From contig SMSO01000031.1 in NCBI GenBank assembly GCA_004764695.1, positions 1,052,600-1,116,599 on the forward strand: a stretch of DNA of 64,000 nt. The letters are read 5' to 3'. The stretch comes from Schizochytrium sp. TIO01. Taxonomy: Eukaryota; Sar; Bigyra; Thraustochytrida; Thraustochytriidae. The first letter of the stretch is position 1, and each line of letters opens with the position of its first letter. Shown here piece by piece: positions 11,901-20,752 of the stretch. The notes below the pieces were generated by a model, which saw only the letters and a list, made by a program, of their open reading frames with translations, was not told the DNA's origin and did no database searches. Both the position numbers and the translations under genes were made by a program.

Positions 11901-12850
11901 TCGCCCTCGCTGATGGTGAGGTCCACGAGCTTGACCCATGCTGAGTGGAGGCGCGGGAAAGAGATTGCGTCCTTGAGAACCTCCGCGAGATCCTGAAGCT
12001 CCACAGATTCCGCGCTGTTGTCATCGCCGAAGTTGGGCAGACTGACAGGTGAAGCTTTCATTGCCTCGCGCACAGCCTCTGATTTGCGGGCACGCTGTTC
12101 AATAGTAACCAGAGCAGAGATCTTGGATGCCTGGTACTTGCGAATGTGTTGACGGGGAAAGAACTTTCCGACTGTGCCCTTGAGGACCTCAACGAGGCAT
12201 TTCTCGGACACCTTCTCCACAACGTCGCTGATGACCTCCATGCAGAATTCGCCGGTCCACGCCTTCCATTGCACGACCTCATTAAGCAATTCAAAAATCT
12301 TCACGAGCAACTCAGGCTCCTCGTCAACACGTCCGGAACGAACAACTGCCGAGATTGCAAACATGCGTCCAAGATACTTATCTTTCTGTTCGTTGTTCTT
12401 CATGGCAGCGTTGACTGTTGTGACCTTTTCAATGCGTTTCAAGAGCGCCGCCATGTCCACGTCTCCAGCTCTACGGAGGACCTGTGTAAGTGCCACAACG
12501 AAACCCATTCTGGCGGCGCCGTTGTTACTGCAGAGTCCACTAAGCAGACGCTTGACACTGTATTCGTGGTCTTCGCTCGATGCGTCCGAAACGGAGTTGA
12601 TCTTGGCAAAGTTTCGAAGTCCTTCAATTCTGACAGCCTCCTCGACGTCGCTCATTTTCCAAAACGTCTCCAAGAGGCTGGGGGTGTCATTCGCCTCCGC
12701 TTCGGGTTCCTGAACTTCCATGGAGTTCTTGCGAGCACCTACGATGGAATCCACCAGGTCCTCCCCATCGCTCTCCGAGGCGGCCATCTTCTTGGCCATC
12801 TTCTTGCCACTCGCCTTCTTCAGGCTTGCAGAGCCGTCAGCCCGGCCCAT
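8984..12850 (-). CDS. Pol5 / MYBBP1A-like nucleolar protein
   Basis: A 1288-aa intronless protein of the DNA polymerase phi/MYBBP1A family, which despite its name acts in the nucleolus in rRNA transcription and ribosome biogenesis. The N-terminal part has the family block YSVKRLLSGLCSNNGAARMG followed by FVVALTQVLRR, matching the RL-x-GL-x-S-x-A-A-R-x-GF pattern. Helical repeat-like sequence follows through about residue 750. A long Asp/Glu tract (genomic about 10340-10660) is also typical, then RLLDLVEIYI and a helical C-terminal half. The end is rich in Lys, Pro and Ala (AKTPAKAPKTPKTPK), a likely nuclear or nucleolar targeting tail. The ATG at 12850 (MGRADGSASLKK) is used; the open frame extends to 12895 only through a GTG. 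Long antisense frames here are by-products of codon bias. Confidence 0.9.
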   Translation of the reverse strand: MGRADGSASLKKASGKKMAKKMAASESDGEDLVDSIVGARKNSMEVQEPEAEANDTPSLLETFWKMSDVEEAVRIEGLRNFAKINSVSDASSEDHEYSVKRLLSGLCSNNGAARMGFVVALTQVLRRAGDVDMAALLKRIEKVTTVNAAMKNNEQKDKYLGRMFAISAVVRSGRVDEEPELLVKIFELLNEVVQWKAWTGEFCMEVISDVVEKVSEKCLVEVLKGTVGKFFPRQHIRKYQASKISALVTIEQRARKSEAVREAMKASPVSLPNFGDDNSAESVELQDLAEVLKDAISFPRLHSAWVKLVDLTISEGEKSVLALWNTCVLQALIDVVDHEPTPQQRYCALQVFVLIANRSIRAAKPTIVQKMLTSETFVNLLARNASVPSSMLHKQALAALSELFSVLKSENVSPAICLAIAEPLRVSGVDTKMIQADLLQVGDADEASKIANLIETANSMIKKEEPVHMVLSQLYSQTSSLTNNNKHLDLVQKVVDFFLSRGFTSSDAFPQLEDQEASYCATSALKLVSALSNQEQLKARKAYISPEMMASFWKSTPVEQQPGAALSRSLKTLEALETAKNSTFWVDIDDDIVEARKSASNVTSKLIKAAAKTKDLSERQLLTAVAVIINTLNLSSVVFEVSGADDIELEYAELLEDATEAAGRLLANNDEEGEPPIVVLTDMLIAMMAAPSNDLRRCAGAAFRLMVPKVTPAALNVICEALTSSALLEKDEDDEDDGGDDEDAIAAEEEAKDEESEDEDADDLEKTPKSKKRPRAKSAESEKEEEEESSDEDEDEDDEDEKMSDAIPEDIAGLGSMFASGRIIEEDDDEEDEDTEANAKHARATDAALSKFMEAKLAARAQAREDRKSQKAIIKSSLQMKQRLLDLVEIYIQGSGASVHIILVLLPLLQVVKMALTSSTDEAAGLAKRTVAILDMLAARKQQIQIPDEPLHLVSSWVISSLMKEASEEQAEKKDEEEQEGEDEELFAGEVIFNVLAAVSKVIAKKQVPAELRNAAFKSLLFVSRAATDKNVALTGEHIRQSLSKVVESILQSPKKSVTKSDQQNLEGLFRGGLFRWALIDTLCNATKSPKAGANSRLSALQLLDTVVRTSNSDDEKEKLEDKLADIASAVTEALKLGLENSSDKIARELIKVAGNLARKMQKNSSCKSSLKELSKILTELLEKESTKPGLKNLTQNVLRTINPDAVATPSKSAQKKRAREEAAAAAANNKEAEEPALNSSDEKLIEESPKKKAKTPAKAPKTPKTPKADTETKVALRRSTRKSVRKA

Positions 12851-14063
12851 CTCGCAAAAGGACGCTCGCTGCCACCGCCGCGTGCAGGCACCCACCAGTC
12901 AACCTCGAGCAACCCCCTCCGCGTAGCCGACCTCGCGATCGGGAATGCTCACTCGCGCAAGCGGTCCTCCTCGCGCGCCAATTTCAAATCCACCAAGAGG
13001 CAGGACCCTCTGATTTTTGAATTCCAAGGACCAATTAAATTAGTGCTCAGGACCACACGCGATACATATACATCTTCATACGCCCATACATGCGCACACC
13101 AACACACTTGTATATATTCTCAGGAAGCACTATTACAGTCAGCCACCAGACACAGAACCGAGACAGACAGACAGACAGACCACCACCCAAAGCGGCGCCG
13201 CGGAATTCCGGGACCGTGGCATCGCAGCCCGGAATTCCGGGCAGATGAGACGGAGGAATTCCGGGACCGGGTGGTGGAGGAATTCCGGGAGGAAGGGAGG
13301 AAGGGAGGAAGTTCTTCCGGAGATCCGGGGAGTCAGAGCCTCTGCGGATGAGACCTCCTTCTCCAGAGAGCGAGGAAAGGAGTCGCTTGGGCTGAGCGGT
13401 AGGTAGGCACTTATTCACGTGTGGAAAGAGAGGAGGACGGTATACGAGGGACTGAAGAAAGCTGTTTTGGAGAGGACCTTCAAGAAGACGAGGGTGTATT
13501 GCGATTGATCTTGGCGTCGTTCATGAAGATGAAATGCACTTTTCCTGTTTTTTCTTTGTCTTTTTCTTTTGTTTTATTAGTTGCTACACTAGAAGAGGGG
13601 AATTTCATTAGCTGGCTTCAGCAGGTTTTGCTCTATTTGCAGTGTCTTCTATAACTCACTTTTAAAAAGCACCAGAAGTAGAGTATAGGGAGGAGTATAC
13701 GTGAGTGCTGCTGTGCTCATGCTTCTGAAGAAGACACGGAGCTCAGCAGACCTAGAACTGGACGACGGCGCTGCGTAGCAACGTTGTTTGACAGACCGTA
13801 GACAGCTTGGGTTTAAGCGCGTGCGAGGCACGTCGAGACCCTACCTAGCCTGAGTTTACATACTTTCGCGCTCCCTTGGTACCTGTTTTCGCGGAGATCG
13901 ATCTTTCATCGGCATCATCTCCGAGCTCCATCAGTTAGACGACATCTAACTATCCACGAACAGAGTCGCAGGAATTTTCGCGAATTCTGTTCTCTCACAC
14001 GTTACTGTATCGGGTAACCCTGGATTATTGACGTTAACTCGCGCGAAGAATCTTACGTCGAAA
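12851..14063. promoter_or_regulatory. Divergent upstream region with GGAATTCC palindromes
   Basis: A 1.2-kb spacer between the divergent Pol5-like (-) and WW-like (+) genes, so it holds both promoters. Four GGAATTCC palindromes at 13202, 13231, 13255 and 13279 are each followed by GGG. A GACA-type repeat lies near 13160-13180. No protein gene is seen; the short open frames start at GTG. Confidence 0.5.
13202..13286. promoter_or_regulatory. Array of four GGAATTCC palindromes
   Basis: GGAATTCC occurs at 13202-13209, 13231-13238, 13255-13262 and 13279-13286, each followed by GGG(A/C). The second lies in a perfect 16-bp palindrome at 13227-13242 (GCCCGGAATTCCGGGC). Spacings are 29, 24 and 24 bp. 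The array is about 350-440 bp upstream of the Pol5-like start. A cluster of dimeric transcription-factor sites is one reading; a decayed minisatellite is the other. Confidence 0.4.
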
Positions 14064-14573
14064 ATGATGCTCAACGTAGTCCACAAGGCCGCCATCCGGA
14101 GCGCCGCAAGTGCTCCACTTTGTGTTGGAATTCCTGCTCGCCTGGAGTCCGCTCGCGGATTTGCTCGTCGTCGCGGCCACAGCAAGAAGCCTTTTGACGA
14201 GCCTGAAGACGCCTTAACCACAACCTCTTCGGCTCCTCCTCCTGCCACCGCAGAGAAGGACCCGTGGCAACCCGTTACGGACAAACAAACTGGTCTTGTA
14301 TACTGGTGGAACACTGAAACTAACGAGACTACTGCTCTTGGCATGCCCAAGCCTGGATCTGAGGGTGAACGCATGCTCCAGCAACAGCAGGAGCAGCAGG
14401 CTGCCCAGTACCAGCAACCTAGCCTCGGACGCACTATGGCTGAGGGTGCTGCATTTGGTGTTGGTGCTGGCATGGGCCGTTCGCTCTTCGGATCATTCTT
14501 TGGAGGCGGCGGTGACAGCGGAAGCAATGACGATGGTGGCTTCAGCGGTGGAGACGACGGTGGCTGGGTATAA
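14064..14573 (+). CDS. Mitochondrial WW-like domain protein
   Basis: A 169-aa protein. The N-terminus (MMLNVVHKAAIRSAASAPL) is rich in Arg, Ala and Ser and lacks acidic residues, as expected for a mitochondrial import sequence; a second basic cluster, FARRRGHSKK, may mark the processing region. Residues about 70-105 form a WW-like module: DPWQPVTDKQTGLVYWWN followed by TETNETTALGMPKP. The first Trp, the aromatic pair and the final Pro are present, but the second signature Trp is replaced within TALGMP. A Gln-rich segment and a glycine-rich tail (GSFFGGGGDSG to GGWV) follow, with small hydrophobic residues between. The start is the first of two tandem ATGs; the frame extends upstream only to a TTG. 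Its role is unknown. Confidence 0.75.
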   Translation: MMLNVVHKAAIRSAASAPLCVGIPARLESARGFARRRGHSKKPFDEPEDALTTTSSAPPPATAEKDPWQPVTDKQTGLVYWWNTETNETTALGMPKPGSEGERMLQQQQEQQAAQYQQPSLGRTMAEGAAFGVGAGMGRSLFGSFFGGGGDSGSNDDGGFSGGDDGGWV

Positions 14574-15137
14574 ATCAGTGTGTCAGCTAACTAGCAATCT
14601 GCCTGATTGTGGTAAGTATTGTTTTTACTCATCGATAACATTTCTGTGCAACGAAGTCTCTGCAGTAGGACGAAATGTTTGATTGCTGAAGTTTCCTGTC
14701 TGTAGACCGCGTAGAGGTGTTACATTGGCCTATATTGTGAGGTTAGGCTCAACGAAATACACAAAAAATGTTCTTCTCGATAACATAATGCATAAATAGT
14801 ATCTGACCTTTTTTCTTGTAAAAGGCAAATAAACAACCAATTAAAAATCAAACACATATTCCAATATTTGTTATTTAAAATACAGGGTTTTGTGCCTGAT
14901 CAGACCTGACCATGGGCCTTACTCTAGAAAATGTTGCGACAGTTTCGTCTAACACTGAAATAACAAAAGATTCTCGCGCGTAGTCAACTTCTTAGAGCTT
15001 ATTTGTCTGTTGCCAGAAAGGAGGGGAAATGACTTTACATCTTATCTTGAATGCCTTGATAAAATAAAAAAAGTATTGCACCTCAGCGTAAAGCTGTGCT
15101 TCCTTTTTTACGTTAGATCGTTCCTAGCATGATAAGC
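14574..15137. other. Convergent 3' region
   Basis: AT-rich spacer between the 3' ends of the WW-like gene (+) and the unknown 425-aa gene (-). AATAAA occurs near 14827, a plausible polyadenylation signal for the WW-like gene. Nothing else is seen. Confidence 0.45.
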
Positions 15138-16415
15138 TCAAAAGCAAAGTTCGACATCATCTTGCGTGCATTCTAAATCTTCTCCAAGAAGATGATCCAT
15201 CAAGAATCGATAAGATACTGTGCTTTTACGAAGTGGAGCCACCATCGATGCCGAGGAGCTCTGGATACGAGAACAAATCCTTTCACGTAATCTAGTCGGA
15301 AGTTTGCCTAAACTTCTCACAAGAAAGCTCTGGATTGAAGGTGTACCTTTATTCTCTAGGGCGTCAATATTAACTGTCAGTCGCATTACTGTTTCTAAAA
15401 TCCCAGTATTTGTGGAAGAGATTGACATATCGAGAGCAGCTGATACGAAGTCGGGGTCTCTTATTTTGATCTCTTTGCAGTTTTCCTCACGAGAGGTAAT
15501 AAGAACACAGGCCCAAAGCGCACGCTGGAGAGCTCCATTCGATGCAGCTTTAGCCTCACGATGCTTTGAGAGTACGAGATCATAAGCGTAGTCAATGGCA
15601 GGTCTGAGCAATGGTGCCATAATATCCCTTCGGCTTGCTGCTTGATGAAATGTCGTTGTAGAAAGCATGCAAATGTGACACAACTCAATGAAGTTATCAA
15701 ATGAGCTTCGATGACGTAGGTTATCAAGTTGCAGCGGCGACCACCAAGGCTTCATAAGCTGAGCAGCCATATCCAGAATACCCCCACCTTGGGAACAGGA
15801 GCTGCATAGAATTCTTAGATGCTGTGCAAATAGCGCCATGCATTGTCGCATAGGTAATTCGTCATTGATACAATCACTTAAATAGTGGTGCTGATAACTG
15901 ACATTTAGACTCTCTTTCGGTTTCTTTGTGTCTGCTTCACTTTTGCCTTCCACGATTTCGGTATCGACTTCTCCTTGAAGTGCACAAGACCCACCATTCT
16001 TCTCTTCAAATCTATGCTGAGCACCAAAAACCGTGCTCGCGTGGCCAAGTTCCAAAGTTAGACGAATAAGGGTAGCTGCACAAGGTTGAATAATTTCGTG
16101 ATCAAACATGTCATAATCAACCTGGAGTTTTCGCAGGGCGCCCTTGATAAGCAACAACGCATCCTTTGTATTCTCGTGTGCAAGTTCAAGCACATCATCA
16201 GCTTTAATTGCTCTTCCATATCCGCGAATAAGTACAAGCAGTACAAGAATTTGTGTTTCACGGTCACTCGTAACAGCATCTAGCTGCTGAGAGTTTCTCT
16301 CTCCCTGCAGATGAGCTTCAAGTGTCTCCAGACCTTCTTCAAAGTCTGCCTTTCGCGACTTGCCAAGCAATGCTTGGCAAGTCGCTCCGATGTCTCCCAA
16401 ACCCTTACTGTCCAT
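15138..16415 (-). CDS. Unrecognised 425-aa helical protein
   Basis: A single-exon frame from ATG 16415 to TGA 15138-15140. I do not recognise the family. The product is mostly alpha-helical by composition and resembles HEAT/ARM-type solenoid proteins, with repeated Leu-rich helices (ETQILVLLVLIRGYG; ACVLITSREENCKE; TVMRLTVNIDALENK), but no repeat can be counted with confidence. A hydrophilic acidic insert lies at about residues 140-170. There is no signal peptide or membrane segment. Codons 11-21 contain a perfect inverted repeat (16355-16385). The gene diverges from the spliced IQ gene with 784 bp between the two starts. Confidence 0.75.
   Translation of the reverse strand: MDSKGLGDIGATCQALLGKSRKADFEEGLETLEAHLQGERNSQQLDAVTSDRETQILVLLVLIRGYGRAIKADDVLELAHENTKDALLLIKGALRKLQVDYDMFDHEIIQPCAATLIRLTLELGHASTVFGAQHRFEEKNGGSCALQGEVDTEIVEGKSEADTKKPKESLNVSYQHHYLSDCINDELPMRQCMALFAQHLRILCSSCSQGGGILDMAAQLMKPWWSPLQLDNLRHRSSFDNFIELCHICMLSTTTFHQAASRRDIMAPLLRPAIDYAYDLVLSKHREAKAASNGALQRALWACVLITSREENCKEIKIRDPDFVSAALDMSISSTNTGILETVMRLTVNIDALENKGTPSIQSFLVRSLGKLPTRLRERICSRIQSSSASMVAPLRKSTVSYRFLMDHLLGEDLECTQDDVELCF
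16355..16385. repeat. Perfect palindrome, 15-bp arms, 1-nt centre
   Basis: GCGACTTGCCAAGCA, a single A, then the exact reverse complement TGCTTGGCAAGTCGC. It lies 30-60 nt after the A of the start codon of the 425-aa gene, so the mRNA could form a strong hairpin there. Confidence 0.95.
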
Positions 16416-17199
16416 CTTCTGCTGTATGGAACTTGAACCGGCAATCGGGGTTTGTCGATTTGCGGACGCATCCCTACGTAAAAGTCGTCACTAGAAACTA
16501 TCCTAAACACATAAAAACCCATACACATAATTGCTGTCTTTTTTCTGTGCTGTGGTCTACTGAGAGTACCGAGGGAGAGGAACACCCACCCAATTGCTCA
16601 CCTCACCTAATTCACGTATCAGCATTTTCTATTAATCTACCACGCTTAGCATGGTTTCTCCGTGAGCTTCCCAATGACAGATCAATTAAGAGTACACCCC
16701 TCTCGTGCCTGGCCATTCGCTCGTATTACTTCCACTTAGCACTGCCCCCCTAACCTGACTTAATTCAGGCAAAGTCATCGTCCCTTCCTGATGTTAGAGT
16801 ATCAACGCCAAGGTTACCGGATCTATTATTTTGTCCATTGAGTTGCAAGAGTTCAATGGAAAATAACGATCAGTACATACCAGAGCAAAATTTCATAGCC
16901 ATCCTCATAGTACCATGTAATCAGAAGTGGAGTGCGTAAATAGAAGTTCTGGTTCTGGATTTTGTCCTACATATATTTTATTTGCTATAGATTTCTGAGG
17001 AGGACGGTTAGCTGAAACGTAATAAACAAAACAAGCAAAGTGTAAATGGGTTGGTTGCCTGCGGTGCTTCATTGCAATAATCAGCTGTGCCCAACGCATC
17101 AAGCCCGCTGCGATTTTATCGCGAAACTGAGCGTGAGGGTAACCCATAGTGTATGATCAATCGCTTATTCGGATCATATCAGGTAAAGGTTGTACAAGA
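16416..17199. promoter_or_regulatory. Divergent promoter region
   Basis: A 784-bp spacer between two divergent genes, expected to hold both promoters and leaders. A minus-strand frame of 80 codons starts at ATG 17147 but shows no recognisable protein character. A GTAAAG sits just before the IQ gene's ATG. No defined element is assigned. Confidence 0.4.
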
Positions 17200-18736
17200 A
17201 TGACTACTTCGTCGCGTGCTGAGAGCAGCGACAAGGACGATGCCACAAAAGTCCCAAAGGTACAGCTGAAAGAACAGCAACAACAGCAAGGGAAAGATGA
17301 TTCTGAATGGCGCAAGAAGCTCAAAATGAAGAGCGCCACGCCATTGAAGCTTGGCCTATGTCTTGACCCCAAAACTGTTGACGACTGTACAGACTTGTCC
17401 AGTAAAAAGGGACGCATGTGGCGAATCATGCGCTCAAAACAAATGCAGCAGGCTTATCATCGTGATCCGCAAAAGTTTGAAGCTTGGAGGGATCGTATTG
17501 AACACTTTTGTACGTGGTAAATAACTCATATGCATTCATTTGCACGCAAAATCAGAAAAGCAAAGAACTAACATTCAATTTAACTGCTTATAAACACATG
17601 ATACAGACAAACGTGCTACCTGGGGCGCAACACCAGAAGTATCCGAGGAGAGTATATCTCGTGTAAAATCTGCCAAACGTCCTGCTTTTAAAAACGCTGA
17701 AGAAGGAGCTTCGCTCCCCTCCAAGACATTATGGCATTATTATTACCATGGTGGGAAAACTCGTGCAGAACGGCGTTCTGATGCCATCCGACGAATTGCA
17801 ATCATGCGTGAAGAGCAGGCCCATGAGCTTGAAGAGCGTCGAGAGAAACACAAAGAACGGCTCGCCAAATTTGCTAAGCGAGGCCTTGACAGACGCGAGG
17901 AACGGGCTCGTCGTCGTAAGGAGCAGCAACAGATTCGGCTACCAACTTTAACTCCTGAGCTTCTTGCAGAAAAAGCGGCTCTAGAAGAGCAAGCATTATT
18001 GGAAAAGGAAGCTAAAAATGAAGCGGCTATTCAAATTCAAGCAATTCTTCGTGGTGGTATTGCCAGGGCACAGACACGTCGCATGGAAGCGCTAGCTTCT
18101 GAGTCAGTGAACATCCCATCGATTGAAACTGTGATTTCTACGGCGGGGGACATGGAAGTTAACGATCATGTTCAAGAAGCTAGTAAAGCAGACAACTTAA
18201 GCCAGGAGTCTGTAGGGAAAGAAGAAGATGTTACAGAAACCGCAAAGGGTAATGAAAATAACACTGATGGCCAGCTAGATGCTACAGATGAAGTTGCTAC
18301 AGATGCAGTTGCTACAGATGCAGTTGCTACAGATGAAGTTGCTACAAATATGGCAGAAGTTACAGAAGATTCTTCAATCAATATCGCGAGCAACGCATCT
18401 GAAAATGCAATTGACCTAGAACCAACCGTGGCATCATCAAGTCATATAGATAATGAGTTGATCAGCTCTGAAGGAAACCTTGATGCACCTCCAAAATCAA
18501 CACAGAAAGATGCACAGGCGCACAATGAAGCCGTGATCTTACTTCCCAGTACTGATGAGATACAAGCAGTAGAGCATAAGCTCGAATTGCAAGAAACCCA
18601 GGAACCAAAGCAAAGAGCTCCTCCACCCTCTGGAAAGGGGCCCTCGCCTCCTCGCCCTGTACCCCCTGCTCCCAAAGGATCTGCCCCCGGACCACCACCC
18701 TCCATCCCGCCCCCTCCTAGTAGCCGAAGGAGATGA
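17200..18736 (+). CDS. IQ-motif, coiled-coil and proline-rich protein, two exons
   Basis: Exons 17200-17509 and 17607-18736 join across a 97-nt intron (donor GTACGT, acceptor ATACAG) to give 479 aa in frame. The junction reads EHF-Y-KRATWG. Around it the protein is basic and rich in Trp and aromatic residues (KKGRMWRIMRSKQMQQ; SKTLWHYYYHGGKTRAERR). A highly charged helical or coiled-coil segment follows (HELEERREKHKERL), then an IQ motif (IQIQAILRGGIARAQTRR) expected to bind calmodulin or a related light chain. The next part is acidic and low-complexity, with VATDA/VATDE repeats, and the tail is polyproline (PPPSGKGPSPPRP to PPPPSSRRR), a likely SH3, WW or profilin ligand. No named family is recognised; a cytoskeletal or flagellar role would fit but is only inference. 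Confidence 0.8.
17510..17606 (+). other. 97-nt intron in the IQ/proline-rich gene
   Basis: The donor is TTTT|GTACGT and the acceptor GATACAG|ACAAACG. The exon before ends in phase 1 and the exon after supplies two bases. A second possible donor (GTAAAT) 10 nt further on breaks the frame. Without splicing the frame ends at a TAA at 17518-17520. Confidence 0.8.
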
Positions 18737-19327
18737 GAGGAAAATATTCCAACATTGATTGAGCTGCAATAATATGGAATTGAGACAGCTCATAAAAGGG
18801 TGGAAGCGTTTGAGAAATCCCACTTACCTATTGAGAGTGGGAGTTGAAAGATTTTGTTTTCTGTCATCTTTATGTTTCATTACGATAGCCACCAAAATTG
18901 TTGTAATTCATAAGTTTTAGAAATATGTAATATTAATTATTTCTGTTTTTCGATTGGTAAAATTCACTCATTCATATTTTAGAAAAGGTAATTGATTGTC
19001 TGCCTTCTACTACACATCTGACTTGATTAGTCTGAAAATTTCCGTGTGAAGGTAAGGATGAAGTATAAAGAAGAAAATGTGGTCTGGAAGTACAAAAGGA
19101 TAAATCTTTTTTGTAAATATCTTACGCGAGAAAGGAATAATAATAGAAACACTGTGCATTGGCGCGAGCAATAGACAACCATCAAGAAGAAAAAAAAATG
19201 AAGGAAAATTTGGAGACTTGGTAAGGAGTGCGTGCTTCTGGTTTACGCATGCACTTTTTTGAGCCGCTGCACCCAACGGAACCCATTTCAACCAAGTTTG
19301 GATCAGGATTTGTGACAACACAAGTTT
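18737..19327. other. Convergent 3' region
   Basis: A 591-bp AT-rich spacer between the 3' ends of the IQ gene (+) and DPH1 (-). No further gene is seen. Confidence 0.5.
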
Positions 19328-20752
19328 TTACCTGGTGGTTGCAGATGCGGGACTAGCTTCAGCATGGTCATAAGACTCGGCATGGAAATTGGTCCAGGGG
19401 CCTGAACCCTTGCTGTAAAAGTCTTGCGGGTAAATTTCACGCCACTCAGCTTCATCGAATGCTACAAAGGTTTCATAAGGAGTCAGGAGAGGCTTAGTAA
19501 AAGCAGTCCCCCAGTCGATAGAGAGGCGCGGGCAAGCAATCTGCACCCAGGCATCAATTGATGATTCGAGAAGTGCAAGTTTGGCAGGAAAGACCTCGGA
19601 CATCAAAAGTACAAAGTACTCGCGGTTATTCCTCTTCAATAATGTTTCGATCCGGCGGAGAATAGCAGGGTTGCCTTGACGACCAAGCGTGCCAAGGACG
19701 ACGCCCCATCGCTTTGCAGGTTTTGCCTTGTCAATCTCTCCACGGCGCACCTGGCGCATGTGAGGCGTGTCATATGCCTCCTCCGTCAGCACACGATCGT
19801 ACGGGTTATAGCGGTACGCCGGGAGCGTTGGGTTTGCAATCATTGCAGATTCAAGGTGGAAGCGTCCATCAGCCACGAAGAACAGTGCATCAACATCTTC
19901 TCCAGCAAGGGACGGGGATGTGCAGCCAAGAACCTCACCCTTTGAAAGTGGTTTTGCCTGAGGCACATGGCTTCCACGGACATAGAACTCATCCAAAAGG
20001 AGCTTTGCACGGTGCATCGCGGCTGCAAACTGAATTGTTCCCATGAGTGCCAGACGAGTATTTTCGCGATCCGGGTAAGTGAGTTTAATGCACTCTACCA
20101 TATGCTCCACATCAATGTCAATGTCCACAAAAACATACATGACCTGAAGTTTCTCGCCAAACTCGTTCTCACGGGCCGTAACATCAATTGGAACCAGACA
20201 GGAGTGACCGTAGTGCACCATAAAATCGCAGCCGAGTGCCCTTGCTGAGTAGTCATCAATGCAGCATGCGCCATAGGTGACATCAGCCATCACCAAGGTC
20301 TCCTCAACACCAGCGCACTGCTCGAAAATATCTGCGAGAATGCAGGCAAATATCAACAAGCCCTCAGGTAGCTGCAGAGCTACACGCTTAGCTCCAGATT
20401 TCTTTAAGCGCCACACAGTCTTGGCTACCTGAAAGTTATAGTTCGAAGGCAGCTGAGACATGGCATGCTTGAGCTCTGGATCGTTCGCGATCTCATCAGG
20501 AACCTGCGTTAAGGCAAGGCTCCTAGACTTGGAAGCTCCAGTACGAGCCCTCCGAGCAAGTTCCACGGAGGATTTTGAAGCAGAGTCTACCTTGGAATCG
20601 CCATCTCCATCGCCATCAGCATTAACCTTGCGCCGCCGACCAACGAATCGGCGAGGCCTTGGAGCCGCCTTGAGTTCACCAGACGTGGATGATTCACTCA
20701 CAGGAGCAGCAGGTGCAGTTGCAGGTGAGGCTTCGGCGGGAGAGGTCTCCAT
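19328..20752 (-). CDS. DPH1: Diphthamide biosynthesis protein DPH1
   Basis: A 474-aa protein. With DPH2 it forms the noncanonical radical-SAM [4Fe-4S] enzyme that moves the 3-amino-3-carboxypropyl group of S-adenosylmethionine onto a histidine of elongation factor 2, the first step of diphthamide synthesis in the cytosol. Family landmarks are clear: LPSNYNFQVAKTVWRLKK, then RVALQLPEGLL, and DVTYGACCIDDYSARALGCD carrying the first cluster cysteine. EVLGCTSP carries the second and ACPRLSIDWG the third. About 100 N-terminal residues are Ala/Ser/Pro-rich and variable, ending in a basic patch (RRFVGRRRKV). The ATG at 20752 (METSPAEAS) is chosen; the open frame continues to 20839 only to a TTG. The stop follows ACCAG|GTAAAA, which resembles a splice donor, so a further small C-terminal exon cannot be excluded. 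Confidence 0.96.
   Translation of the reverse strand: METSPAEASPATAPAAPVSESSTSGELKAAPRPRRFVGRRRKVNADGDGDGDSKVDSASKSSVELARRARTGASKSRSLALTQVPDEIANDPELKHAMSQLPSNYNFQVAKTVWRLKKSGAKRVALQLPEGLLIFACILADIFEQCAGVEETLVMADVTYGACCIDDYSARALGCDFMVHYGHSCLVPIDVTARENEFGEKLQVMYVFVDIDIDVEHMVECIKLTYPDRENTRLALMGTIQFAAAMHRAKLLLDEFYVRGSHVPQAKPLSKGEVLGCTSPSLAGEDVDALFFVADGRFHLESAMIANPTLPAYRYNPYDRVLTEEAYDTPHMRQVRRGEIDKAKPAKRWGVVLGTLGRQGNPAILRRIETLLKRNNREYFVLLMSEVFPAKLALLESSIDAWVQIACPRLSIDWGTAFTKPLLTPYETFVAFDEAEWREIYPQDFYSKGSGPWTNFHAESYDHAEASPASATTR

Noticed and set aside
10328-11944. 538-codon open frame antisense to the Pol5-like gene
   Set aside because: It begins at GTG, has no family features, and arises because the sense gene avoids codons that would make antisense stops.
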